A stretch of DNA of 25,136 bases from an uncultured Lachnospiraceae bacterium (GTDB taxonomy: Bacteria > Bacillota > Clostridia > Lachnospirales > Lachnospiraceae): the NCBI GenBank assembly GCA_948665105.1, contig CAPNGW010000001.1, positions 1-25,136 on the forward strand. Direction: 5' to 3'. Positions 8,234 to 15,576 of this stretch are shown piece by piece. The notes beneath the pieces are model-generated. The model saw only the letters and a program-made list of their open reading frames with translations. It made no database searches and was not told where the DNA came from. The number at the start of each line of letters is the position of its first letter. Within the stretch, counting starts at the first letter, position 1. Made by a program: the position numbers and the translations under genes.

Positions 8234-9559
8234 TTAAAACAGCACCTGAATCTCCGTCCCCTTCCCCTCTTCGCTAAAAAGCTTAAGCTCCGCCTTGTGC
8301 TGTGCCACGATATGCTTCACAATGGCCAGCCCCAGGCCGGTGCCGCCGCTTAGCTTGGACCGACTCTTATCCACCCGGTAAAACCGTTCAAAAATGCGCT
8401 CCTGATGCTCCTTGGGAATCCCAATCCCCGTGTCCTTCACAGACAGCAGTACCTTAATCCCCTCATGGCGCACAGTAATGGTCACGCTCCCTCCCTTGTT
8501 ATTGTACCGTATGGCATTACTGCACAGATTATACAGAAGCTCATCCATAAGGTTCCTGTTGGCCGTCACCACACAATGCTCTCCTGTAAGCCTAAGTCTT
8601 ACGTCCTGCTTCTGGGCCTGCATGCTCATCATCTGAATGCAGTTTTGCGCTGCTTTATAGAGATTCACCTGCTCAAACTCAAACTGCTCCTCCTGCTCAT
8701 CAAGCTCCGACAGCTTGATGGTATCGTTAATCAGAGTCAGCAGCCTGTCGGAATTCTGATGAATTTCATTGGCAAACCGTGCCGCATCCTTCTGGCTGGC
8801 CATGCCACTCTCTATAAGCTCCGCATAACCGGAAATAGCCGTCAGCGGCGTCTTCAGCTCATGGGACACATTGGCGGTAAACTCCTGCCGCATTCTGGCG
8901 TTATTTAAAATATTAATATGCTGCTCCTTGATGGTCCGCACAAAGGGGAGCATCTCACTGTACAAATTATCCGGGCTGATGCCGTCCAGATTGTTGGCCA
9001 TCCGCTCAATGGGAATTAGCAGGCGCTTCGTAAGGTAGCGGGACAGCACCATGCAGAGCCCTAAAACCACTGCCAAAAGCACTGCTATAAGTATGGCAAT
9101 ATTTCTGAAAATATAAAAAGCACTGTGAGAATTTTTTCCGATGCGAAGAATATCTCCCCCCGGCAATTTCACAGCGTAATACAGCGTCTGAGCAGATTGC
9201 GTGTCAGATATACGGCTGGCCCGGCCCACGCCCTTTTCCATGGCTTCTGCAATTTCCGGGCGTGTCCCGTGATTGTCCATGGCAGTCTCATCCATATAGC
9301 TGTCGTAAACCACTAAGCCATCCTCGTTCACCAGGGTAATCCGCAGCTCCCCATCCACCGGCTGGCTGCCTGCAAGGCTTTCCAGATTATCCATGCGCCC
9401 AATCACATGGGCATAGGCCTTTAAATCGTCATATACCTGATTTTTAAAGATTACATAAAACAGTGCCATGGAGCTGATGCCGGTAATCACAATAGCGATA
9501 GCGGTAATCAGCATGAACTGTATATTTATGCGCCTTTGCATACTGTTTTTGCTTCCCAT
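8234..9559 (-). CDS. Two-component sensor histidine kinase (PhoR-like)
   Basis: This 441-residue membrane kinase phosphorylates the response regulator encoded just upstream. It has one membrane segment at about 14-38, an extracytoplasmic sensor region of about 110 residues, a second membrane segment at about 152-172, a linker, and the kinase core: H-box VSHELKTPLTAISGY with the phosphorylated His233, N-box around NLCSNAIRYNN (344-354), G1 box DTGIGIP (376-382), F box FERFYRVDKSRS, and G2 box GGTGLGLAIV (405-414). The layout matches PhoR/WalK-like kinases, but no PAS motif is obvious and the signal is unknown. The start at 9559 follows GAGGATGAG; the regulator gene ends nine bases before it. 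Confidence 0.93.
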   Translation of the reverse strand: MGSKNSMQRRINIQFMLITAIAIVITGISSMALFYVIFKNQVYDDLKAYAHVIGRMDNLESLAGSQPVDGELRITLVNEDGLVVYDSYMDETAMDNHGTRPEIAEAMEKGVGRASRISDTQSAQTLYYAVKLPGGDILRIGKNSHSAFYIFRNIAILIAVLLAVVLGLCMVLSRYLTKRLLIPIERMANNLDGISPDNLYSEMLPFVRTIKEQHINILNNARMRQEFTANVSHELKTPLTAISGYAELIESGMASQKDAARFANEIHQNSDRLLTLINDTIKLSELDEQEEQFEFEQVNLYKAAQNCIQMMSMQAQKQDVRLRLTGEHCVVTANRNLMDELLYNLCSNAIRYNNKGGSVTITVRHEGIKVLLSVKDTGIGIPKEHQERIFERFYRVDKSRSKLSGGTGLGLAIVKHIVAQHKAELKLFSEEGKGTEIQVLF

Positions 9560-9568
9560 GTCTCATCC

Positions 9569-10243
9569 TCAATCATCAATCAGATATCCCACATTGCGCA
9601 CGGTTTTAATGACGCTTCCCGCCTCCCCCAGCTTCTGCCTTAAGGTCTTGATATGCATGTCAACGGTACGGCTCTCCCCCTCATACTCAAAGCCCCACAC
9701 ATGGTCCATGATTTTGTCCCGGGACAAGACGATGCCCCTGTTTAACAGCAGCATTTTCAGCAGTTCAAATTCCTTGTAGGTTAATTCACAGGCCACACCA
9801 TCCACCAAAACGGAATGCTTGTCCGTGTCCACAGTAATACTCCCGTGAATAAGCACCTTTTCCCCCTGGATCTCCTCCGTTCTCCGAAGCAATGCCCTCA
9901 CCCGGGAAATCATTTCCATAACTCCAAAGGGCTTGGTCATATAATCGTCAGCCCCCAAATCCAGGCCCTTCACCTTGTCCAGCTCGGTGCTCCTGGCTGT
10001 CACCATGATAATGGGCACCTTCCTGGTGGCCTTATTTTTCCGAAGGGCCGTGAGAATATCCAGACCATCTTCATTGGGGAGCATAATATCCAGAAGAATC
10101 AGGCTGGGTGTCTTTTTCTCCAAGGCCTTGTACAAATCACGCCCACATTCAAATTCCATGGTCTCGAATCCACTGTTCTTTAAAGCGTATCGCTCAATCT
10201 CCCTGATATTGACATCATCCTCCACAATGTAAATCAGTGGCAT
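9569..10243 (-). CDS. OmpR/PhoB-family response regulator
   Basis: A 224-residue DNA-binding response regulator. The receiver domain (1-120) has the acidic pair at Asp9/Asp10, the phosphoacceptor Asp52 in LLDIMLPNEDG, Thr82 and Lys104 in MTKPF. The C-terminal winged helix (about 127-224) carries the family pattern TYKEFELLKMLL and the recognition segment with RTVDMHIKTLRQKLG. Its first ten bases lie inside the end of the AI-2E-type gene and its ribosome site AAGGAGGAG is within that coding region, so the two are coupled. With the kinase downstream this makes a three-gene operon. Target genes are unknown. Confidence 0.95.
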   Translation of the reverse strand: MPLIYIVEDDVNIREIERYALKNSGFETMEFECGRDLYKALEKKTPSLILLDIMLPNEDGLDILTALRKNKATRKVPIIMVTARSTELDKVKGLDLGADDYMTKPFGVMEMISRVRALLRRTEEIQGEKVLIHGSITVDTDKHSVLVDGVACELTYKEFELLKMLLLNRGIVLSRDKIMDHVWGFEYEGESRTVDMHIKTLRQKLGEAGSVIKTVRNVGYLIDD

Positions 10244-11418
10244 GTGTGCTCCTCCTTATTGACCTTGCATTTCTTCTTTTCCTTCAGGCGGACGCTGATC
10301 CAGTCCCTGAGAAGGCTGTAGATGACAGACATGATGGGGATGAAAATCAGCATGCCTGCAATGCCCATAAGGCTTCCACCCACAGTCACCGCAAACAGCA
10401 CCCACATAGAGGGAAGGCCCACGGAGCTTCCCACAACGTGAGGGTAAATAAGATTTCCTTCAATCTGCTGCAGCACCAGGAACATAATCACGAAGGCCAG
10501 AGCCTGCATGGGGTTCACCATGAGAATCAGGAAGGCTCCGATAAAGCAGCCAATGAAGGCTCCCACAATGGGGATTAATGCGGTAATGGAGATTACCACC
10601 CCCACCAAAAGCGCATAGGGGAAGCGGAAAATTATCATTACAATGAAAAACATAAATCCCAGTATCAACGCTTCAATACACTGTCCCGTGATGAACCGGG
10701 AGAAGGTAAGGTAGGAAAGGCTTGACACATGGAGTATTTTTCCCACCACCTTTTCTTTAAATATTGCCTGAATCAGACGGGTCAGCTGCCGGGAGAGGTT
10801 TTCCTTCTGCATCAGTATATAGAAGGAAAAGATAATGGCGATGAAGGCCTCCACCACGGAGCTCACCACAACCTTGGTGGCAGACATGGTGTAGCTCAAC
10901 ACACTTCCCGCGCCGTTTAAAGCAAAATCCTTGACAGATTCCAGCCATTTCCCCCAATCCAGCTGCAGGGAATCAATATATTCCACAATGGCCTCTCTGC
11001 CGGCAAACATCTCCTCCAGCCAGGCTTGGGCCCGGGGAAACCAGGCGGACATGGCGTCGCCCACACTGATGATGGTGGTCCTAAGTTGGGGAGCAATCAC
11101 CATCACCGCCACGGCAATAATAAGCACGACGCATAAAAGAGTGAGAATCAGGCTTACAGGGCGCGCCAGAGCCCGGACGGCTTTTTTCCGGGAGCCGGCA
11201 TTTGCCTGCGTCACACCAAACAGCTTCCGTTCAAAGAAGGACATGGGAATATTCAGGCAAAATGCAATGGCTCCCCCTGCTGCAAAGGGAGTGAGTACGC
11301 CCCAGATGAATCCCAGCCATTCCCAGGCTGCTTTAAAATTAATCAGCACCGCACACAAAACCACGGTGAAGGTAATAATTACCAGAATTTTTCTCATATT
11401 TTTCCTGTTTAAATCCAT
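10234..11418 (-). CDS. AI-2E family transporter (YdbI/PerM/TqsA-type membrane protein)
   Basis: Integral membrane protein of 394 residues from the AI-2E superfamily, whose members export quorum-sensing autoinducer 2 or act as sodium/proton antiporters; the substrate cannot be told from sequence. Eight hydrophobic segments are visible: two near the N-terminus (about 9-50), one at about 85-108, a soluble amphipathic middle, then several closely spaced segments from about 185 to 355. The C-terminus is a short lysine-rich cytoplasmic tail (SVRLKEKKKCKVNKEE). It is the first gene of an apparent operon with a response regulator and kinase, overlapping the former by ten bases. A candidate promoter lies at 11523-11551. 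Confidence 0.9.
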   Translation of the reverse strand: MDLNRKNMRKILVIITFTVVLCAVLINFKAAWEWLGFIWGVLTPFAAGGAIAFCLNIPMSFFERKLFGVTQANAGSRKKAVRALARPVSLILTLLCVVLIIAVAVMVIAPQLRTTIISVGDAMSAWFPRAQAWLEEMFAGREAIVEYIDSLQLDWGKWLESVKDFALNGAGSVLSYTMSATKVVVSSVVEAFIAIIFSFYILMQKENLSRQLTRLIQAIFKEKVVGKILHVSSLSYLTFSRFITGQCIEALILGFMFFIVMIIFRFPYALLVGVVISITALIPIVGAFIGCFIGAFLILMVNPMQALAFVIMFLVLQQIEGNLIYPHVVGSSVGLPSMWVLFAVTVGGSLMGIAGMLIFIPIMSVIYSLLRDWISVRLKEKKKCKVNKEEHTCH

Positions 11419-11522
11419 AAAATGCCCTTCTTTCTCTTCGTAATAAAGCAGAGTGTAATCAATATTTCAGGCACTTTCCCGGCAACCGGTTTTCGTATCC
11501 TACAGTATCCCTGCTATTACCG

Positions 11523-11551
11523 ATTATACCTGTTTTCCGGTCCACAAGCAA
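11523..11551 (-). promoter_or_regulatory. Candidate promoter of the AI-2E/two-component operon
   Basis: On the minus strand TTGCTT (11546-11551) and a perfect TATAAT (11523-11528) are spaced by 17 bases. The leader to the first start codon would be about 100 bases. It diverges from the tyrS promoter 50 bases away; the rest of 11419-11599 holds nothing else recognisable. Confidence 0.5.
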
Positions 11552-11599
11552 AGACTTTCTTATTTTTTAATTGTTTCTTCTATTTTTCTTAATCGCTCC

Positions 11600-11628
11600 T
11601 TGACAAAGCCACAAATCCCACCTATAAT
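11600..11628 (+). promoter_or_regulatory. Consensus promoter of tyrS
   Basis: TTGACA (11600-11605), a 17-base spacer and TATAAT (11623-11628) match the sigma-A consensus perfectly. The expected start of transcription near 11635 coincides with the beginning of the T-box leader. Confidence 0.88.
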
Positions 11629-11634
11629 GGGTGT

Positions 11635-11912
11635 AGCTTCACAAGAAAAAGCAGTGACGGGAACAAGTAATTGCAGGCGGAGAGTACAGAAAGTAACCGG
11701 ATGATGAGAGGTGCACTTTATACCCGCAACGAATACATCCCCGAGCTTCACACCGAACCGGATACGCAGTAGGCTGTGACGGGATTGCAACCGTTATATT
11801 GCAGGAGTGTTTTCTGACACTTGCTAAGGCAGGCGATGCGAATCGTCTGTGAATGAAGGTGGTAACACGGGATTTAAGTCTCGTCCTTTTTGAAAGGGCG
11901 GGGCTTTTTTTA
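11635..11912 (+). ncRNA. T-box leader (tyrosine) of tyrS
   Basis: T-box RNAs bind the cognate uncharged tRNA and then favour an antiterminator over a terminator. The conserved T-box sequence AAGGTGGTAACACGGG is at 11856-11871, followed by a strong terminator at 11878-11911. Stem I would lie in roughly 11640-11750, and the trinucleotide TAC at 11734-11736, within GAATACATCC, is the likely specifier, matching tyrosine and the downstream gene. Stem I pairing was judged by eye only. Uncharged tRNA-Tyr should raise tyrS expression. Confidence 0.9.
11878..11911 (+). terminator. T-box conditional terminator
   Basis: An 11-bp stem (11878-11888 pairing with 11894-11904, with several G-U pairs), a five-base loop and a run of seven T (11905-11911). 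Its 5' region competes with the antiterminator formed by the T-box sequence. Confidence 0.88.
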
Positions 11913-11975
11913 CGCAGTAATCTGCGGTGTGCTTATTCGCTGGCACAACCCAAATTTTTTACAGGAGGTAACAGC

Positions 11976-13199
11976 ATGACCATTTACGACGAGCTGGTTG
12001 CCAGAGGCCTCATCGCCCAGGTAACCGACGAAGAAGAAATCAAGGAACTGATTAACAACGGGAAGGCCATTTTTTATATCGGCTTTGACCCCACGGCGGA
12101 CAGCCTTCACGTGGGACACTTTATGGCTCTGTGCCTGATGAAGCGGCTGCAGATGGCCGGGAACAAGCCCATTGCCCTCTTGGGCGGCGGCACCGGCATG
12201 ATTGGCGACCCCTCAGGCAGAAGCGATATGCGCCAGATGATGACTGTGGAGACCATTCAGCATAATTGTGACTGCTTCAAGGAGCAGATGAGTAAATTCA
12301 TCGACTTTTCCGAAGGAAAGGCCATGATGGTAAACAATGCGGACTGGCTGATGGATTTGAATTACATTGACCTTCTCCGGGAGGTGGGCCCCCACTTCTC
12401 CGTAAACCGAATGCTGACAGCGGAATGCTACAAGCAGCGGATGGAGAAGGGCTTAAGCTTCCTGGAATTCAACTACATGATTATGCAGAGCTACGACTTC
12501 TACGCACTGTTCCAAAAATACGGCTGCAACATGCAGTTCGGCGGCGACGACCAGTGGAGCAATATGCTGGGCGGTACCGAGCTTATCCGCCGGAAGCTTA
12601 ATAAGGACGCTTATGCCATGACCATCACTCTGCTTTTGAATTCCGAGGGCAAGAAGATGGGTAAGACCCAGTCCGGCGCTGTCTGGCTGGACCCCAACAA
12701 GACCTCTCCCTTCGAATTCTACCAATACTGGAGAAATGTAGGAGACACGGACGTATTGAAGTGCATCCGTATGCTGACCTTTCTGCCCCTTGAGGAGATT
12801 GACAAGATGGATGCCTGGGAGGGCGCCCAGCTCAATACCGCCAAGGAGATTCTGGCCTTTGAGCTTACGAAGCTGGTACACGGTGAAGAAGAAGCCACCA
12901 AGGCCCAGGAGAGCGCACGCGCTTTGTTCTCTGCCGGCAATGCCGCCAACATGCCCTCCACTGAGCTGACAACCCAGGATTTTACCGATGATGCCATTGA
13001 TATTCTGACCCTTTTGGTGAAGTCCCAGCTTGTTCCCTCCAAGTCGGAGGCACGCCGGGCCGTGGAGCAGGGCGGTGTGGCCGTGGATGGGGAGAAGGTG
13101 ACTGATATTAAGGCAACGCTGAAGACTTCCCGATTTGTGGGAGACGGAATTGTCCTTAAAAGAGGAAAGAAGAATTTCCGAAAGGTAACGATCAACTAG
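11976..13199 (+). CDS. tyrS: Tyrosyl-tRNA synthetase
   Basis: Charges tRNA-Tyr in the cytoplasm. The 407-residue enzyme has the TyrRS signature YIGFDPTADSLHVGH with the HIGH-type motif HVGH (45-48), the amino-acid pocket residues around QSYDFYALFQ and GGDDQWSN, the KMSKS-type loop KMGKT (227-231), and a C-terminal S4 RNA-binding domain (about 340-407, SKSEARRAVEQGGVAVDGEKV). The reading frame is open from 11853, but that part overlaps the T-box; the ATG at 11976 follows AGGAGG by seven bases and gives the usual length. It stands alone on the plus strand, is controlled by the T-box leader, and ends at a terminator at 13213-13260. Confidence 0.97.
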   Translation: MTIYDELVARGLIAQVTDEEEIKELINNGKAIFYIGFDPTADSLHVGHFMALCLMKRLQMAGNKPIALLGGGTGMIGDPSGRSDMRQMMTVETIQHNCDCFKEQMSKFIDFSEGKAMMVNNADWLMDLNYIDLLREVGPHFSVNRMLTAECYKQRMEKGLSFLEFNYMIMQSYDFYALFQKYGCNMQFGGDDQWSNMLGGTELIRRKLNKDAYAMTITLLLNSEGKKMGKTQSGAVWLDPNKTSPFEFYQYWRNVGDTDVLKCIRMLTFLPLEEIDKMDAWEGAQLNTAKEILAFELTKLVHGEEEATKAQESARALFSAGNAANMPSTELTTQDFTDDAIDILTLLVKSQLVPSKSEARRAVEQGGVAVDGEKVTDIKATLKTSRFVGDGIVLKRGKKNFRKVTIN

Positions 13200-13212
13200 C
13201 CTTTCTCATAAG

Positions 13213-13260
13213 AAATGCTGATGCACGCAGACCCTTATGGTCTTGTGTATCAGCATTTTT
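13213..13260 (+). terminator. Intrinsic terminator of tyrS
   Basis: A long hairpin with arms beginning AAATGCTGAT at 13213 and ending ATCAGCATTT near 13259, a loop around CTTATGG, then T residues. It lies between convergent tyrS and the phosphoesterase gene; the minus strand has only a short T run, so it mainly serves tyrS. Confidence 0.85.
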
Positions 13261-13281
13261 ATGTCCAGTCATACTCCTCTT

Positions 13282-13890
13282 TTACAGCCGCCTTTCCCAG
13301 AGTGTAATCCACTCATCCAGCGTCAGCGGCGTGTAGTCCGAGTACATGCAGAAGCAGTTAATCATCTGGCAGGGAATATTGCGACGCTTCCCGTCCAGCT
13401 GTTCAATGATGCTGTTGGATGTAATTCTCTGATATTGCTCCAAGAGCCTCTGGTCAAAGGTGTCGTGGACATGGCCGTAGAGCATGTACGCCCTGGGCCG
13501 GCCTTCCTTACCCAGCTGATATTGGCCGTTGTAGCACATAATGGGGTAATGGCAGAGAATCACCTTCCGGTTGTTGTCCCGAAGCTCCTCATAAGGCTTT
13601 ATCCACACAAAACGCCCGGCGTTGAATTCCTTATTTTTCAAAAACCGGTCATGGTTTCCCTCTATCAGATACAACCGCCCCTGAAGCTTCTCTAAAAGCT
13701 CGTTGGTCTCCTTGGGCTTGCCCCAGGACAAATCCCCCAGAATGACAACCTCGTCATTTTTCCCCACTCTCCGGTTCCACTGGTCAAGCATGTATTCATT
13801 CATGGCCTGTGTACTTTCAAAGCCACGCTTATCCATCTTCTCGTTCAGCGCTCCATGGAAAAAATGCAGGTCCGCAATATAATATCTCAT
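13282..13890 (-). CDS. Calcineurin-like metallophosphoesterase
   Basis: A 202-residue cytoplasmic protein with a complete calcineurin-type dinuclear metal site: DLHFFH (Asp7, His9, His12), GD (Asp53), GNHD (79-81 Asn-His-Asp), His114 and the GHVH pair (His140, His142). Related small phosphoesterases act on phosphodiesters or nucleotides, but the substrate is not predictable here. It starts six bases after the carboxypeptidase stop codon on the same strand and is likely cotranscribed with it. A cell-wall link is possible from context only. Confidence 0.9.
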   Translation of the reverse strand: MRYYIADLHFFHGALNEKMDKRGFESTQAMNEYMLDQWNRRVGKNDEVVILGDLSWGKPKETNELLEKLQGRLYLIEGNHDRFLKNKEFNAGRFVWIKPYEELRDNNRKVILCHYPIMCYNGQYQLGKEGRPRAYMLYGHVHDTFDQRLLEQYQRITSNSIIEQLDGKRRNIPCQMINCFCMYSDYTPLTLDEWITLWERRL

Positions 13891-13896
13891 TTCCCC

Positions 13897-15384
13897 TTAC
13901 CGCCTTCTTTTTCGCCGCTTTTTCTTAATCACAATTTCCCGAAAATCCCGTTTGCGGCGGGAATGGAATTTATAGCGCAGCAGGTAGAAGTTGTCCTTCA
14001 GCTTATAAAGGCCAAAGGCTGCCGCACCAACAACCACCACACCGAGAACTGCAAGCACGATGACCCATACGTTTATACGGACAACCTTCTTTGCCTCCTC
14101 CGGCTCTCCCTTCTGCTCCTCCTTCTGTTCCTTCTTCTGCTCAAATGGGTACTGCTCCACTGGCGTTTCCAGCTTGCGGATGTCTGCGGCCCCCACCTTC
14201 TGCCCGGCATAGGTATATTGCAAGGTTCCTGCCGTATCGCTGCTGACGTTTTCATAGACTGCCTCCATCTTCGCATCCTGAAACTCCGCATTTTTCGGAA
14301 GCACGATTTCCGCCTCGTCGTCAATATCCGCAAAGGCCGGTGCAGGAAGAAACTCTTCAGAAGCAGCAACGCCTGGCTTCTCCGTCTTCATATTTTCTGC
14401 AATATTTATGGTGCGAAAATTCGCAAAGCCATAATCCAAAAGGGCAATGGTATCCACATAGTGGTCCGGGAGCTTCTCCTGCATCACTACGCATACCAGC
14501 ATCATCCCGTCCTTCTCGGCAAAGGTCACCAGCGTGTTTCCTGCCGCCTCCGTGTATCCTGTCTTACCGCCGATACAGTATTCGTAATAGTATTCCTCGC
14601 CCTCAAACAGCATTTTCTGATGATTTCTCAGGTAAGTAATTTCGTCCGGATGCTTGTTGGTGGGTGGAATCTCATAGGCGCGGGTTCCTATCATTTCCCG
14701 GAACACGTCATTTTTAATGGCTTCCCGGGCAATGAGGGCCATGTCATAGCTGCTGGTGTGATGCCCCTCCTCTGTGAGTCCGTGGGGATTTACAAAATTG
14801 GTGTTCTCACATCCCAACGCCCTGGCCCGCTCATTCATCATCGCGACAAAGTTCTCATAGGTCCCACCTACACACTCTGCCGCCGCGTAAGCGCATTCGT
14901 TGGCGGAATTCAAAAGCATGGCATAGAGGCATTGCTCCATGGTCAGCACCTCGTCCACATCCCGCCAGATACTGGAGCCTTCCGTCTTGTGAACGCTGTC
15001 ATAGGAAAATGTCACCTGCTGATCCATCTTGCTGTTTTCGATGGTCAGAAGAGCTGTGAGAATCTTGGTGATGCTGGCAGGATACAGCTCCTTGTGGCCG
15101 TCCTTGGAATACAGAACCGTGCCGGAATTAACCTCCATAAGAACGGCAGAGCCTCCGATAATTTCCGGCGCCTCCGGCCATACTTCCTGGGTATCATCAG
15201 AAGCCCCGGTGTCCGACGGGCCTGCAGTGTCTGTGCTCCCGGTGTCTGACGGGCCTGTGGTGTCTGTGTCCGACGGGCCTGTGACACCGGAGGCGTTTGT
15301 AGTGAAGCCGCTGCCCAGCAAGGAGCAGCATGTCGTCAATAATAAAACCGCAATTATTTTTTTTGCCTTCATCTTTTCTGCCAT
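13897..15384 (-). CDS. D-alanyl-D-alanine carboxypeptidase (peptidase S11, low-molecular-mass PBP)
   Basis: Trims the terminal D-Ala from peptidoglycan stem peptides outside the membrane. Numbering from the ATG at 15384 (495 residues), it has a signal peptide (KKIIAVLLLTTCCSLLGSG), a linker with GPSDT repeats, the active-site SITK (Ser104-Lys107), SAN (160-162) and KTG (274-276), and then a C-terminal domain, a lysine/glutamate-rich stretch, a membrane segment (about VWVIVLAVLGVVVVGAAAF) and a strongly basic tail. PBP5-type enzymes usually end in an amphipathic helix; here a true membrane segment anchors the C-terminus. A GTG at 15432 is also in frame, but a hairpin with T tract lies just after it, so ATG 15384 (or 15372) is preferred; neither has a strong ribosome site. 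It lies next to the second BlaI/M56 pair. Confidence 0.92.
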   Translation of the reverse strand: MAEKMKAKKIIAVLLLTTCCSLLGSGFTTNASGVTGPSDTDTTGPSDTGSTDTAGPSDTGASDDTQEVWPEAPEIIGGSAVLMEVNSGTVLYSKDGHKELYPASITKILTALLTIENSKMDQQVTFSYDSVHKTEGSSIWRDVDEVLTMEQCLYAMLLNSANECAYAAAECVGGTYENFVAMMNERARALGCENTNFVNPHGLTEEGHHTSSYDMALIAREAIKNDVFREMIGTRAYEIPPTNKHPDEITYLRNHQKMLFEGEEYYYEYCIGGKTGYTEAAGNTLVTFAEKDGMMLVCVVMQEKLPDHYVDTIALLDYGFANFRTINIAENMKTEKPGVAASEEFLPAPAFADIDDEAEIVLPKNAEFQDAKMEAVYENVSSDTAGTLQYTYAGQKVGAADIRKLETPVEQYPFEQKKEQKEEQKGEPEEAKKVVRINVWVIVLAVLGVVVVGAAAFGLYKLKDNFYLLRYKFHSRRKRDFREIVIKKKRRKRRR

Positions 15385-15393
15385 TTCTTTCTT

Positions 15394-15430
15394 ATAAAAA
15401 CAGGTTGCCCTTTTTAGGGGAGAAACAACC
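15394..15430 (-). terminator. Terminator-like hairpin directly ahead of the carboxypeptidase gene
   Basis: On the minus strand GGTTG (15426-15430) pairs with CAACC (15403-15407), with an inner CCC/GGG pairing and a five-base bulge, followed by TGTTTTTAT. It ends about ten bases before the start codon, too close for a promoter between them, so it may be an attenuator rather than a plain terminator of the M56 gene upstream. Confidence 0.4.
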
Positions 15431-15459
15431 ACTGATGTGCGTATTGGTCAAACATGGAT

Positions 15460-15468
15460 ATCATACCA
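15460..15468 (-). promoter_or_regulatory. Possible extended -10 promoter for the carboxypeptidase gene
   Basis: The minus strand reads TGGTATGAT, an extended -10 element (TGn plus TATGAT at 15460-15465), with no good -35 at the normal distance. The rest of the 192-base gap 15385-15576 shows only the hairpin at 15394-15430. Confidence 0.35.
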
Positions 15469-15576
15469 TAATTCCCCTTATTTGGCGAGAGTAAAAATAA
15501 AGTACGGTTACTGTAAAAATTTGGTAAAAATGCTGTCCGAGCACCGTTTTCCTACATAATCTGTATTTATTCCTTA

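Noticed and set aside
11560..11790. 76-codon minus-strand reading frame upstream of tyrS
   Set aside because: It covers the tyrS promoter and T-box stem I; the structure of the RNA leader explains the sequence.
11853..11975. 41-codon N-terminal extension of tyrS
   Set aside because: It would be encoded by the T-box and its terminator; the ATG at 11976 has AGGAGG and gives the normal protein length.
13855..15249. 464-codon plus-strand reading frame
   Set aside because: It lies opposite the clear carboxypeptidase gene, has no domain-like sequence, and is a shadow of its codon bias.
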